The position numbers were made by a program, and so were the translations under genes. Source: Candidatus Zhuqueibacterota bacterium (GTDB taxonomy: Bacteria > Zhuqueibacterota > Zhuqueibacteria > Residuimicrobiales > Residuimicrobiaceae). From it: a DNA stretch of 6,104 nt. The notes beneath the pieces are model-generated. The model was given only the letters and a program-made list of their open reading frames with translations, was not told the DNA's origin and did no database searches. The stretch covers positions 1 through 6,104 of the forward strand of contig JAFGSU010000196.1 in assembly GCA_016934435.1 (NCBI GenBank), read 5' to 3'. Below, one piece after another: positions 1 to 6,104 of this stretch (positions are counted from its first letter, which is position 1; each line of letters begins with the position of its first letter).

Positions 1-1292
1 AAAATATTTATAAATTGCCGCAGGCGCACTGGCTCGGTTATCAGGACGGTAAAATAGACCTCAAACGGTACTGGCATTTACACTATCGGGCGTCGAGCAA
101 AAGCGAGCACGATCTGGCCGACGAGCTGGCGGCCTTGCTTCGCGATGCGGTTAAAATTCGCCTGATGAGCGAGGTGCCGCTGGGTTCCTTCCTGAGCGGC
201 GGGCTCGATTCCAGCTCGGTTGTGGCGATGATGGCGCAGAGCAATCCCAATGGCGTGAAAACCTTCTCCATCGGTTTTGATGATACCACCTATAACGAAC
301 TGCCTTTTGCGCGTTTGATTGCAAAAACGTTTGACACCGAACATCACGAAGAAATCATCACGCCCGATGCCGTGGCGTTGACGGAAAAAATTATCCATCA
401 GCTCGATGAACCGTTCGGCGATTTTTCCGTCTTTCCGACTCTGATGGTATCGGAAATGGCCCGTAACTATGTTACGGTGGTGTTGTCCGGCGATGGCGGC
501 GATGAACTCATCGCCGGTTACGAAACCTATTTGGCCGAACGCATGGCCCGGCGATATCAAAAATGGCCGCGCTGGTTGCGTCGCGGCCTGGTGGAACCCG
601 GGATATCCCTGCTGCCGCCGACGGAAAAGAAAAAGGGTTTGATCAATAAATCGCGTCGCTTCATCGAGGGTCTGAAACTGCCCGGACATCTGCAGCACGT
701 CCGCTGGATGATTTTTTTACAGCAGTTGGAGAAAGAGCGGTTGTATCATACCCACCTGCAGGAGGCATTACAACACCATAATGTCTACGATTTTATTGAA
801 GAGAAATTTGCCGCCTGCCGGTCGACGGTGCCGCTGGATCAACAGGAATATGTCGACATCATGAGCTATCTGGTGGATGACATACTGGTAAAAGTGGATC
901 GCATGTCCATGGCGGTATCACTGGAGGCGCGGACGCCGTTTCTGGATTATCGCTTTGTTGAATTTTGCGCCACCATTCCGGCGCCCCTGCGGTTCAACGG
1001 CCGGACGACCAAGCATATCCTTAAAAAGGCAATGGTCGGCATTCTGCCGCAAGAAATCCTGCAGCGGCGCAAAGAGGGTTTCAGTATCCCCATCAAAAAC
1101 TGGATGAAGCAGGAACTCAGGCCAATGATGTTGGAATTTCTCTCCGTCGATGCCGTAAAAAAGACCGGGTATTTTTCACCCGCATATATCGACCAACTGA
1201 TTAAGGAACACCTGAGCGGCCGTGAAAACCACAGCCACCGGCTGTGGGCGCTGTTGATGTTCCAGATGTGGCACCGGCAATACATGGGCTGA
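1..1292 (+). CDS. Asparagine synthase-type glutamine amidotransferase, C-terminal part (5' end outside window)
   Basis: The reading frame is open from base 3 (codons N-I-Y-K-L-P), so the TTG at 15 is not the true start. The visible 429 residues are the synthetase half of a class II glutamine-dependent amidotransferase. This domain activates a carboxylate with ATP and transfers ammonia from glutamine, making asparagine or amidating another acid such as a sugar acid. Seen directly: the PP-loop SGGLDSS (bases 195-215), SGDGGDE followed by an aromatic AGYETY segment (from 486), KVDRMSM with SLEARTPFLD (from 891), and KEGFSIPIKNW near the C-terminus. All are standard AsnB signatures. Full family members are usually about 600-650 residues, so roughly 200 are missing, including the N-terminal Cys glutaminase domain. 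That loss comes from the window edge, not mutation. The C-terminus ends in a normal stop, 74 bases before the GlpD-like gene. The asparagine synthase family is near certain; the true acceptor is not decidable here. I give no symbol because asnB-like paralogues in glycan loci often differ in role. Confidence 0.93.
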   Translation, partial: NIYKLPQAHWLGYQDGKIDLKRYWHLHYRASSKSEHDLADELAALLRDAVKIRLMSEVPLGSFLSGGLDSSSVVAMMAQSNPNGVKTFSIGFDDTTYNELPFARLIAKTFDTEHHEEIITPDAVALTEKIIHQLDEPFGDFSVFPTLMVSEMARNYVTVVLSGDGGDELIAGYETYLAERMARRYQKWPRWLRRGLVEPGISLLPPTEKKKGLINKSRRFIEGLKLPGHLQHVRWMIFLQQLEKERLYHTHLQEALQHHNVYDFIEEKFAACRSTVPLDQQEYVDIMSYLVDDILVKVDRMSMAVSLEARTPFLDYRFVEFCATIPAPLRFNGRTTKHILKKAMVGILPQEILQRRKEGFSIPIKNWMKQELRPMMLEFLSVDAVKKTGYFSPAYIDQLIKEHLSGRENHSHRLWALLMFQMWHRQYMG

Positions 1293-1355
1293 GATATAAG
1301 TTTCTGATTGTTATGTTACTTTTTGGAAAGCCGCAAAGAATCGTTTCATCAAAAA

Positions 1356-1360
1356 AAGGA
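1356..1360 (+). promoter_or_regulatory. Ribosome binding site of the GlpD-like gene
   Basis: AAGGA lies six bases before the ATG at 1367, inside a purine-rich run. It settles the start: the frame stays open back to 1244, but that extension would overlap the upstream gene by 49 bases, has no such site, and adds residues unlike the family's N-terminus. Confidence 0.7.
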
Positions 1361-1366
1361 AGAACC

Positions 1367-3040
1367 ATGCAACGAAACCCGGCAGCACTTTCAAATTCGG
1401 AATTTGATCTGTTAATTATTGGCGGCGGTGTCTACGGCGCCGCAACCGCGTGGGACGCTTCTCTGCGCGGACTAAAAGTGGCTTTGATCGAAAAGGGAGA
1501 TTTTGCTTCCGGTACATCGGGCAACAGTCTGAAAATCATCCATGGCGGTCTCCGCTACCTGCAGCACGGGGATATTAAGCGTTTGCGAGAATCGGTTGCG
1601 GAACGAAAAAATCTTCTGCACATCGCGCCGCATCTGATCCATCCGCTTCCCTGCATTATGCCCACCTATGGCCATTTTATCAAAGGCCCGGAGGTATTGG
1701 GTATTGCCATGATCATGAATGATTCCCTGAGTTTAGATCGTAACTGGGGGATGGGCCGGCGCAGCCATCTGCCGGCTGGAAAAGTGATTTCGAAACAGAA
1801 ATTATTGCAATATGTACCCTTTGTCGACCGCACCAATCTGACCGGCGGCGCCGTCTGGTATGATGCGCAAATGCACAATTCCGAGCGGCTGACTCTGTGC
1901 TTTTTGCTCTCCGCTGCCGAACAGGGGGTTCAGATGGCCAATTACGTCAAAGCGAACGGATTTCTGCAGAAGAATGGTCAGATATTCGGCGTGCAGGCGC
2001 GCGATTCCATCACCGGCGAGCGTTTTGATATTCACGCCCGCATGACCCTGAACTGTTCAGGCCCCTGGATCAATAATATGTTCAATCTGCTCGACGGCGG
2101 CCGGCTGCCGCTGCAACCCTATTCCACCGCCATGAACCTGGTGATCAAGCGTTCTTTGAGCGAATCCCACGCTTTTGGGATTTCCAGCAAAAAAGTTTTC
2201 CAGGATAAAGACGCCCTCATCAGTAAGGGCTCGCGTTTGTTGTTCGTGGTCCCGTGGCGCGGTTATACCCTGATCGGGACGGAGCACAAGCCGTTCACGG
2301 GCGATGCCGAGCACTATCGCGTCGGCGAAGGCGACATCGAGGCGTTTTTGCAGGACGTCAATGACGCCATGCCGGGCGCGGATATCCGTCGTGAAGAAGT
2401 CTGCTATTTCTACGGCGGGCTGTTGCCCATGGACGGCGTGCATGAAAAGTCGGGCAATGTGCAGCTGCAAAAACATTTCAGCCTGGTTGACCACGAGGAT
2501 AAGCATGGCATCAAGGGATTGGTTACGGTTATGAGCGTCAAGTACACCACGGCGCGCGGAGTGGCCGAGAGCGCCATTAATCTGGTCATGCAAAAGCTGG
2601 GCCGGCCTGTGGAAGCTTCACCCAGTCGCCGGAAGCCACTCTGGGGCGGTGACATTGGCGATTTTGACTATTGGACCCGGCAGATTTTTGCCGAAAAACC
2701 GAAGGAAATTGATGAAGCCCAAATGCGGCATCTGTCGTTCACTTACGGATCGGGCCTGCGGCAAATTATTGCACTCGGCAAGGAAAACCGGCAATGGCTA
2801 AAACCGGTGGCCGGGCAATCTCTGGTTCTCAAGGCGGAAGTGATCAATGCCGTGCGACACGAAATGGCCTTCACGTTGGCCGATGTGATCCGGCGCCGTA
2901 CAGAATTGGGCAGCGCCGAACGCCCGAACGATGCAACGCTGATGGATTGTGCCGGATTGATGGCGGGCGAATTGAAATGGGATCAGAAACGCATGGAAGA
3001 AGAGATCGAGGCGTGCAAAACGTTGTATGTACCGGCCTAG
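1367..3040 (+). CDS. GlpD-like FAD-dependent glycerol-3-phosphate dehydrogenase
   Basis: This complete 557-residue protein has the layout of aerobic glycerol-3-phosphate dehydrogenases, which oxidise sn-glycerol 3-phosphate to dihydroxyacetone phosphate and pass electrons to quinone at the inner face of the cytoplasmic membrane. Seen directly: the FAD-binding strand and loop LLIIGGGVYGAA (residues 15-26) with the acidic E42 that should hold the adenosine ribose, then GDFASGTS (44-51), KIIHGGLRYL (56-65) and AERKNLLHIAPHL (78-90). WYDAQMHNSERL (164-175) matches the family's DAQ-type segment. NCSGPW (229-234), VPWRGYTLIGTE (295-306) and VKYTTARGVAE (391-401) follow. Residues from about 440 form the GlpD C-terminal domain, with TYGSGLRQI (459-467), HEMAFTLADVIRRR (498-511) and LKWD near 536-539. 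The length is within the usual 500-560. Departures from the common GlpD pattern are TEH where many have TTD after IG, and SVKYTTAR where many have GGKWTTYR, so the exact substrate may differ. No signal peptide or transmembrane helix is seen, as expected for a peripheral enzyme. Family assignment is strong; the role beside glycan genes is inference. Confidence 0.88.
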   Translation: MQRNPAALSNSEFDLLIIGGGVYGAATAWDASLRGLKVALIEKGDFASGTSGNSLKIIHGGLRYLQHGDIKRLRESVAERKNLLHIAPHLIHPLPCIMPTYGHFIKGPEVLGIAMIMNDSLSLDRNWGMGRRSHLPAGKVISKQKLLQYVPFVDRTNLTGGAVWYDAQMHNSERLTLCFLLSAAEQGVQMANYVKANGFLQKNGQIFGVQARDSITGERFDIHARMTLNCSGPWINNMFNLLDGGRLPLQPYSTAMNLVIKRSLSESHAFGISSKKVFQDKDALISKGSRLLFVVPWRGYTLIGTEHKPFTGDAEHYRVGEGDIEAFLQDVNDAMPGADIRREEVCYFYGGLLPMDGVHEKSGNVQLQKHFSLVDHEDKHGIKGLVTVMSVKYTTARGVAESAINLVMQKLGRPVEASPSRRKPLWGGDIGDFDYWTRQIFAEKPKEIDEAQMRHLSFTYGSGLRQIIALGKENRQWLKPVAGQSLVLKAEVINAVRHEMAFTLADVIRRRTELGSAERPNDATLMDCAGLMAGELKWDQKRMEEEIEACKTLYVPA

Positions 3041-3106
3041 TCCATGCTAAGATGGCATGTAATGCGGTATAGTATACACGGTGACCCGATACCGGTAAAG
3101 GTATGG

Positions 3107-3125
3107 AAAAAACGGTTTGTTTTTT
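3107..3125 (+). terminator. Weak terminator-like A/T hairpin
   Basis: AAAAAAC (3107-3113) and GTTTTTT (3119-3125) form a perfect 7-bp stem around GGTTT, just after a 5-bp ATACC/GGTAT hairpin (3089-3104). The U-rich 3' arm resembles a terminator tail, but the stem has only one G-C pair, so it is much weaker than a standard intrinsic terminator. It lies about 70-85 bases after the GlpD-like stop codon. Confidence 0.22.
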
Positions 3126-3153
3126 ATTAAAAAAATGTTTATCATTCCCATTG

Positions 3154-3181
3154 TTGTTTTTTTACAAGCGCGACGTACATT
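3154..3181 (+). promoter_or_regulatory. Candidate sigma70-type promoter (distal)
   Basis: TTGTTT (3154-3159) and TACATT (3176-3181) are separated by 16 bases, each matching four of six consensus positions. It lies in AT-rich DNA about 170 bases before the methyltransferase start. Matches of this quality occur by chance in AT-rich sequence, so support is weak. Confidence 0.22.
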
Positions 3182-3217
3182 GTATCCCAATTCGGTGTTA
3201 ACTCGTGAACTGGAAAT

Positions 3218-3246
3218 TCGAGATTGTATGGACTTTTTTAGATAAT
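3218..3246 (+). promoter_or_regulatory. Candidate sigma70-type promoter of the methyltransferase operon
   Basis: TCGAGA (3218-3223, four of six matches to TTGACA) and GATAAT (3241-3246, five of six matches to TATAAT) are separated by the ideal 17 bases. Transcription would start near 3252-3254, giving a leader of about 97 bases before the methyltransferase ATG. It is the best promoter match I found between the GlpD-like gene and the methyltransferase. Confidence 0.38.
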
Positions 3247-3254
3247 ATCGGACA

Positions 3255-3294
3255 GGACGAAGGGCCATGCCGTCCCCTAACCATATTCGACGGC
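3255..3294 (+). promoter_or_regulatory. Leader segment with two mutually exclusive short hairpins
   Basis: GGACG (3255-3259) can pair with CGTCC (3271-3275). Alternatively GCCGTC (3269-3274) can pair with GACGGC (3289-3294). The two stems share bases 3271-3274, so they cannot form together. This is the geometry of an attenuator or riboswitch-like leader, but the stems are only 5 and 6 bp, and no known riboswitch consensus is recognised. Confidence 0.2.
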
Positions 3295-3339
3295 TGGTAT
3301 CGTACTTTTTGGACACACTCGTAAGCGATAGACAAATTT

Positions 3340-3343
3340 GAGG
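3340..3343 (+). promoter_or_regulatory. Ribosome binding site of the methyltransferase gene
   Basis: GAGG stands six bases before the ATG at 3350. This favours that ATG over the in-frame TTG at 3338, which would add only four residues and itself overlaps the site. Confidence 0.6.
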
Positions 3344-3349
3344 CGTTAC

Positions 3350-4171
3350 ATGACAGATACTCTTGGCTCCTATTTATGGAAGGGCAGCGATGCCAAGACC
3401 ATAGAGCAAGTACGAAAATATTGGACCGATAACGTCAATACCACCCAATTCTGGAGCGGTGATCCCCGGGAGATCGGTTCGGCGGAATTTTTTGAAACGC
3501 TGGAACCTTTTATTCGCCGCAATTATCAGCATCGGTATCGCCTGATCGAGCAGGAAGCCGCCAAATATCCGGGAGGGACATTTTTGGAGATCGGTTGCGG
3601 CGCCGGTTGGGAATCGATAGCCTGGGCCCAGGCGGGCATGGAGGTTCACGCCATCGACCTGTCGGAAGCGGCGTTGGAGCTGGCGAAGCGTAACTTTGCG
3701 CATCATAAGCTCGAGGCGGATTTGAAATGGGGCAATGCCGAACATGTGCCGTTTCCCGATAACACATTTGATATTGTCGCTTCATTCGGGGTGCTGCATC
3801 AAACCGAAAGCACCGAGCGGGCGGTGGCGGAAGTGAAACGGCTGCTCAACCCCGGCGGTGAAGCGGTAATCACACTTTATCATAAATATTCCTGGAAGAT
3901 ATGGCTGACCAAACTGGGTCGGATTAATTTTGAGTTTTCTCACGAAGACGCGCCGATAACGCGGTTGTATGATAAAAAAGAGCTTTATGCATTGTTTCGC
4001 GATTTCAGTCGTGTGAATGTTTTTCTGGATTATACGCGTGCCACCCGGTCGCCGCGCAAGGGATTTCTGGCCTGGCTTTTTAACCACGTTTTTGTGCCGA
4101 GCTATAATCTGTTGCCCGCATTCATCCGCAACCGATGGGGGCATGCCGCCGTGGTGATCGCGGTTAAGTAA
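3350..4171 (+). CDS. Class I SAM-dependent methyltransferase
   Basis: This 273-residue protein has a complete Rossmann-type methyltransferase core of the UbiE/Methyltransf_11 kind, which transfers a methyl group from S-adenosylmethionine to an O, N or C atom of a small molecule or sugar. Seen directly: an N-terminal cap rich in aromatics (KYWTDNVNTTQFWSGDP, about 23-39), motif I LEIGCGAGWES (79-89) for the SAM methionine moiety, the acidic end of strand 2 at AIDLSE (D103) for the ribose, GNAEHVPF (128-135) next to the adenine, DIVASFGVLHQT (141-152), and LLNPGGEAVITLYHK (165-179). Residues after about 200 (APITRLYDKKELYALF) fit the C-terminal substrate-side region common in these enzymes. No membrane segment or signal peptide is clear, so it should be cytoplasmic. 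The SDR gene starts 19 bases downstream, so the two are probably co-transcribed. The acceptor cannot be read from sequence; a sugar or lipid-linked glycan intermediate is inferred from the neighbours. Confidence 0.88.
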   Translation: MTDTLGSYLWKGSDAKTIEQVRKYWTDNVNTTQFWSGDPREIGSAEFFETLEPFIRRNYQHRYRLIEQEAAKYPGGTFLEIGCGAGWESIAWAQAGMEVHAIDLSEAALELAKRNFAHHKLEADLKWGNAEHVPFPDNTFDIVASFGVLHQTESTERAVAEVKRLLNPGGEAVITLYHKYSWKIWLTKLGRINFEFSHEDAPITRLYDKKELYALFRDFSRVNVFLDYTRATRSPRKGFLAWLFNHVFVPSYNLLPAFIRNRWGHAAVVIAVK

Positions 4172-4179
4172 TGGAAAGG

Positions 4180-4184
4180 GGAGG
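4180..4184 (+). promoter_or_regulatory. Strong ribosome binding site of the SDR gene
   Basis: GGAGG lies six bases before the ATG at 4191 in the 19-base gap after the methyltransferase stop. It is the strongest Shine-Dalgarno match of any gene here and fixes the start. A nearby ATG at 4186 is out of frame. Confidence 0.75.
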
Positions 4185-4190
4185 AATGGT

Positions 4191-5198
4191 ATGAAAGCAT
4201 TAGTAACGGGCGCCTCGGGATTCACAGGCGGTTACATGGTGGATCACCTGCTCGAGCGCGGGTACGAGGTCAGGGCATTCGTTCGTCCCTCAAGCAATAT
4301 CGAAAAATTAAAAATCAAGCCGGTGGAAATCGCACAGGGTGATCTGATCACCAAGAGCACCCTGGTCAAGGCCATGCAGGATGTGGATGTGGTATTTCAT
4401 ATCGGGGCGCTGTATCGCGCCGCCAATCTTCCGGAACGGATATTCTGGGATGTCAACGTCATCGGCACCGAGAATGTGATGCAGGCGGCGCTGGAGACCG
4501 GGGTTCGGCGCGTGATTCATTGCAGTACCTGCGGGGTGCACGGCCATGTGGAAAAGCCACCGGCCAATGAAAATGCGCCGATCGAACCGGGCGATATGTA
4601 TCAGGATTCCAAGGTGGAAGCGGAACGGGTGGCGATGTTTTTTTTCCGCGACAAAGGGTTGCCGGTGACCGTTGTGCGGCCGGTCGGCATCTACGGCCCG
4701 GGCGATATGCGCATGCTGAAATTGTATCGGATGATTTATAATCGCAAGTTCATCATGTTCGGCGGCGGCAATGTGTATTATCATCTCACCTATGTTACCG
4801 ATACGGTGGAAGGATTCCGGCTGGCCAGTGAAAAGCCGGATGCCGTCGGACAGACATACATTATTGCCGGTGATAAATACTTTACTCTCAATCAGTTTAC
4901 CGAGATGGTGGCCAACGCCCTCAATGTGCCGCGGCCACGGCTGAATTTGCCGGTCTGGCCCCTGTACGTGGCCGGCTATCTATGCGAAAAAATCTGTGTG
5001 CCCCTGCGCGTGCAACCGCCCATTTTCCGCCGTCGCGTCGATATTTTCAACCACAGCCGCGCTTTCGATATTAGCAAGGCGAAGAACGAGCTGGGCTATC
5101 AGCCCAAAGTGGACCTCGAAGAAGGGATCAAGCGCACGGCGCAATGGTATCTGGCCAATGGTTATTTAACGAATCAGAGTGAGCATGAAAAAGATTAA
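4191..5198 (+). CDS. NAD(P)-dependent epimerase/dehydratase, extended SDR family
   Basis: This 335-residue cytoplasmic enzyme is a complete extended short-chain dehydrogenase/reductase, a family that epimerises, dehydrates or reduces nucleotide sugars through a 4-keto intermediate. Some members act on other ketone or alcohol substrates. Seen directly: the cofactor loop TGASGFTGG (6-14) after the first strand, GDL (50-52), VVFHIGALYR (67-76), the catalytic S/T region HCSTCGVHG (110-118) with T113 at the expected place, and YxxxK as Y137 and K141. VVRPVGIYGPGD (161-172) and HLTYVTDTVEGF (198-209) follow, and the C-terminus has the usual sequence AFDISKAKNELGYQPKVDLE (291-310). The residue usually Tyr in the VYG motif is His117. 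A hydrophobic stretch at 253-271 is typical of the substrate domain and not clearly a membrane anchor. It sits between a methyltransferase and a pyruvyl transferase relative, so a nucleotide-sugar substrate is likely but inferred. I cannot tell epimerase from dehydratase. Confidence 0.88.
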   Translation: MKALVTGASGFTGGYMVDHLLERGYEVRAFVRPSSNIEKLKIKPVEIAQGDLITKSTLVKAMQDVDVVFHIGALYRAANLPERIFWDVNVIGTENVMQAALETGVRRVIHCSTCGVHGHVEKPPANENAPIEPGDMYQDSKVEAERVAMFFFRDKGLPVTVVRPVGIYGPGDMRMLKLYRMIYNRKFIMFGGGNVYYHLTYVTDTVEGFRLASEKPDAVGQTYIIAGDKYFTLNQFTEMVANALNVPRPRLNLPVWPLYVAGYLCEKICVPLRVQPPIFRRRVDIFNHSRAFDISKAKNELGYQPKVDLEEGIKRTAQWYLANGYLTNQSEHEKD

Positions 5199-6104
5199 TG
5201 TATTGGGTAATTTTTCCGGCCGTAATGCAGGCGATGCCGCCATTCTCGGCTGCCTGTTACAGGATATATCCGAACGCTATTCGGATATCGAATTTACCAT
5301 TCCAACCATCAATCCCTCTTTTGTAAAAAAAAGCTATTCCGATTATAATCTGCGGCCGGTGCCGATTTTGCCGTGGAATTTCAGCGCTAAAATATTGGGG
5401 TGGCCGTTGTTCCGCGAAGCTTTAAAAGCGGACGTCATTCTGGTCACCGATGCCATTTTGTTCGACCGCAAATTATATAATCCCCTGTTCAATTATCTTT
5501 GGACGCTTTCCCATTTGCTGCCGCGCGCCTGGAAGAAGGAACTTCCTGTTGTTCTGTATAACTGCAGCCTGGGGCCCATTCGCAGCAAAACCGGACACGT
5601 CTGCCTGCAGCGTGTGCTGGACAGCACCGCGGCGTTGATTCTGCGCGATAAAGAATCGGAAGAGATGCTGAAGAAACAACACTTTGATCATCCCCGCATC
5701 ATCGAAGGCGCGGATTGCGCTCTTAACGCGCGACCGATGGGGGAAGACCGATTTCAGCAGATTTGTCGAGAGGCGGATTTATTCAGCAGCGGACGCCCGG
5801 TGGTCGGCTTCAACGTCAACAGTTATGTCGATGCCTTTGTTAAACAGGGCGGGACGTTTGGCCGCGAAAATCTGGTCGACCTCTATGCCTCCACCGTCGA
5901 CCGGGTGATTGAATCGCTGAATGTGGATGTAATCTTTGTCGAAACCCAGCATATGGATATGGGCATCGCCATGGAGGTGCTGCGCGAGATTCGGCAAAGA
6001 GATCGCGTGCGCATCATCTCCAATCGGCAATATTCGTATCGCGATATTTGCAGTGTGCTGGAAAAGATGCAATTGTTCGTCGGCATGCGCACCCATTCCT
6101 TGAT
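5185..6104 (+). CDS. Polysaccharide pyruvyl transferase family protein (3' end outside window)
   Basis: The frame opened by the ATG at 5185 has no stop to the end of the window, giving 306 complete codons plus two bases. The family (CsaB/WcaK-like) transfers pyruvate from phosphoenolpyruvate to sugars of surface polymers as a ketal; some members have other roles. Seen directly: the N-terminal strand and loop INVLGNFSGRNAGDAAILG (4-22), YNCSLGPIRSKTG (125-137), ALILRDKESEEML (150-162), GADCAL (175-180), VVGFNVNSY (206-214), FVETQHMDMGIAMEVLREI (251-269), and LFVGMRTHSL (297-306), which matches the conserved GMRxH motif. The usual GGGxxxD loop is replaced by LVTDAILFD (86-94), keeping the final Asp. 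The start codon lies inside the SDR gene, overlapping it by 14 bases with only a weak GAG-type site, so translational coupling is likely. Family length is about 350-420, so perhaps 50-110 residues are missing. Family assignment is good; true pyruvyl transfer is unproven given the altered loop. Confidence 0.82.
   Translation, partial: MKKINVLGNFSGRNAGDAAILGCLLQDISERYSDIEFTIPTINPSFVKKSYSDYNLRPVPILPWNFSAKILGWPLFREALKADVILVTDAILFDRKLYNPLFNYLWTLSHLLPRAWKKELPVVLYNCSLGPIRSKTGHVCLQRVLDSTAALILRDKESEEMLKKQHFDHPRIIEGADCALNARPMGEDRFQQICREADLFSSGRPVVGFNVNSYVDAFVKQGGTFGRENLVDLYASTVDRVIESLNVDVIFVETQHMDMGIAMEVLREIRQRDRVRIISNRQYSYRDICSVLEKMQLFVGMRTHSL

Larger units (their letters stand above)
3041..3349 (+). 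other. 309-base non-coding, AT-rich intergenic region
   Basis: No convincing gene is present here on either strand. Composition shifts sharply from the flanking genes, with T-runs and A-runs between about 3107 and 3163 and a T-run at 3234-3239. Small symmetric elements include CATGC/GCATG (3043-3047 and 3055-3059), GTATA-G-TATAC (3067-3077) and ATACC/GGTAT (3089-3093 and 3100-3104). Candidate promoters, an A/T hairpin and a pair of competing hairpins are listed separately. The region probably ends the GlpD-like transcript and starts the methyltransferase operon, which is inferred from its length and composition in an otherwise compact cluster. Confidence 0.6.

Noticed and set aside
78..698. 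206-codon minus-strand reading frame inside the asparagine synthase gene
   Set aside because: It is antisense to a gene with unmistakable conserved motifs; its His/Arg/Gln-rich composition is typical of a shadow frame.
1244..1366. N-terminal extension of the GlpD-like protein
   Set aside because: It would overlap the previous gene and add non-homologous residues, while a good ribosome binding site precedes the ATG at 1367.
2057..2593. 178-codon minus-strand reading frame inside the GlpD-like gene
   Set aside because: It overlaps conserved coding sequence and has no recognisable motif or ribosome binding site.
3043..3059. CATGC/GCATG hairpin as a terminator for the GlpD-like gene
   Set aside because: The stem is only 5 bp and no T-run follows.
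3047..3316. 89-codon minus-strand reading frame filling most of the intergenic region
   Set aside because: It starts with GTG, has no clear Shine-Dalgarno site, and has a Lys/Arg/Tyr-rich composition with no family resemblance; AT-rich DNA gives such frames by chance.
5325..5333. Run of eight A's in the pyruvyl transferase gene as a programmed frameshift site
   Set aside because: The frame continues with conserved motifs on both sides without any shift, so none is needed.
5450..5908. Short + strand frames (5450-5638 and 5684-5908) in the last gene
   Set aside because: They are out of frame with the continuous pyruvyl transferase-family frame from 5185, which accounts for the region with conserved motifs.

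Overview
The window is a continuous stretch of bacterial chromosome in which all five recognisable genes lie on the + strand. Base composition is mixed, with GC near one half in the genes. No rRNA, tRNA, transposase, CRISPR array or phage gene is visible. The proteins resemble families found in surface-polysaccharide and glycoconjugate loci. I cannot assign a lineage. A Gram-negative or deep-branching environmental bacterium fits, but that is inference.

Layout. Bases 1-1292 hold the C-terminal two thirds of an asparagine synthase-type glutamine amidotransferase, whose start lies before the window. After a 74-base gap, 1367-3040 encodes a complete GlpD-like FAD-dependent glycerol-3-phosphate dehydrogenase. 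A 309-base, AT-rich, non-coding stretch (3041-3349) follows. It holds candidate promoter elements, a weak A/T hairpin and two mutually exclusive short hairpins. Then come three tightly packed genes: a class I SAM-dependent methyltransferase (3350-4171), an extended-SDR NAD(P)-dependent sugar epimerase/dehydratase (4191-5198), and a polysaccharide pyruvyl transferase family protein. The last starts at 5185, overlaps the SDR gene by 14 bases and runs off the end of the window.

Working together. The last three genes look like one operon that makes and decorates a sugar: nucleotide-sugar modification by the SDR, methylation by the methyltransferase, and possibly ketal-pyruvate addition by the pyruvyl transferase relative. 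The asparagine synthase-like enzyme may amidate a sugar acid in the same pathway, or may simply make asparagine. The GlpD-like oxidoreductase is the least expected member. It could control a glycerol-phosphate pool or oxidise a related phosphorylated polyol, and the intergenic region after it may separate two transcription units.

I see no clear previously undescribed system. The points most worth a second look are the pyruvyl transferase relative lacking the usual glycine-rich loop, the GlpD-like enzyme in a glycan-type setting, and the structured leader before the methyltransferase.
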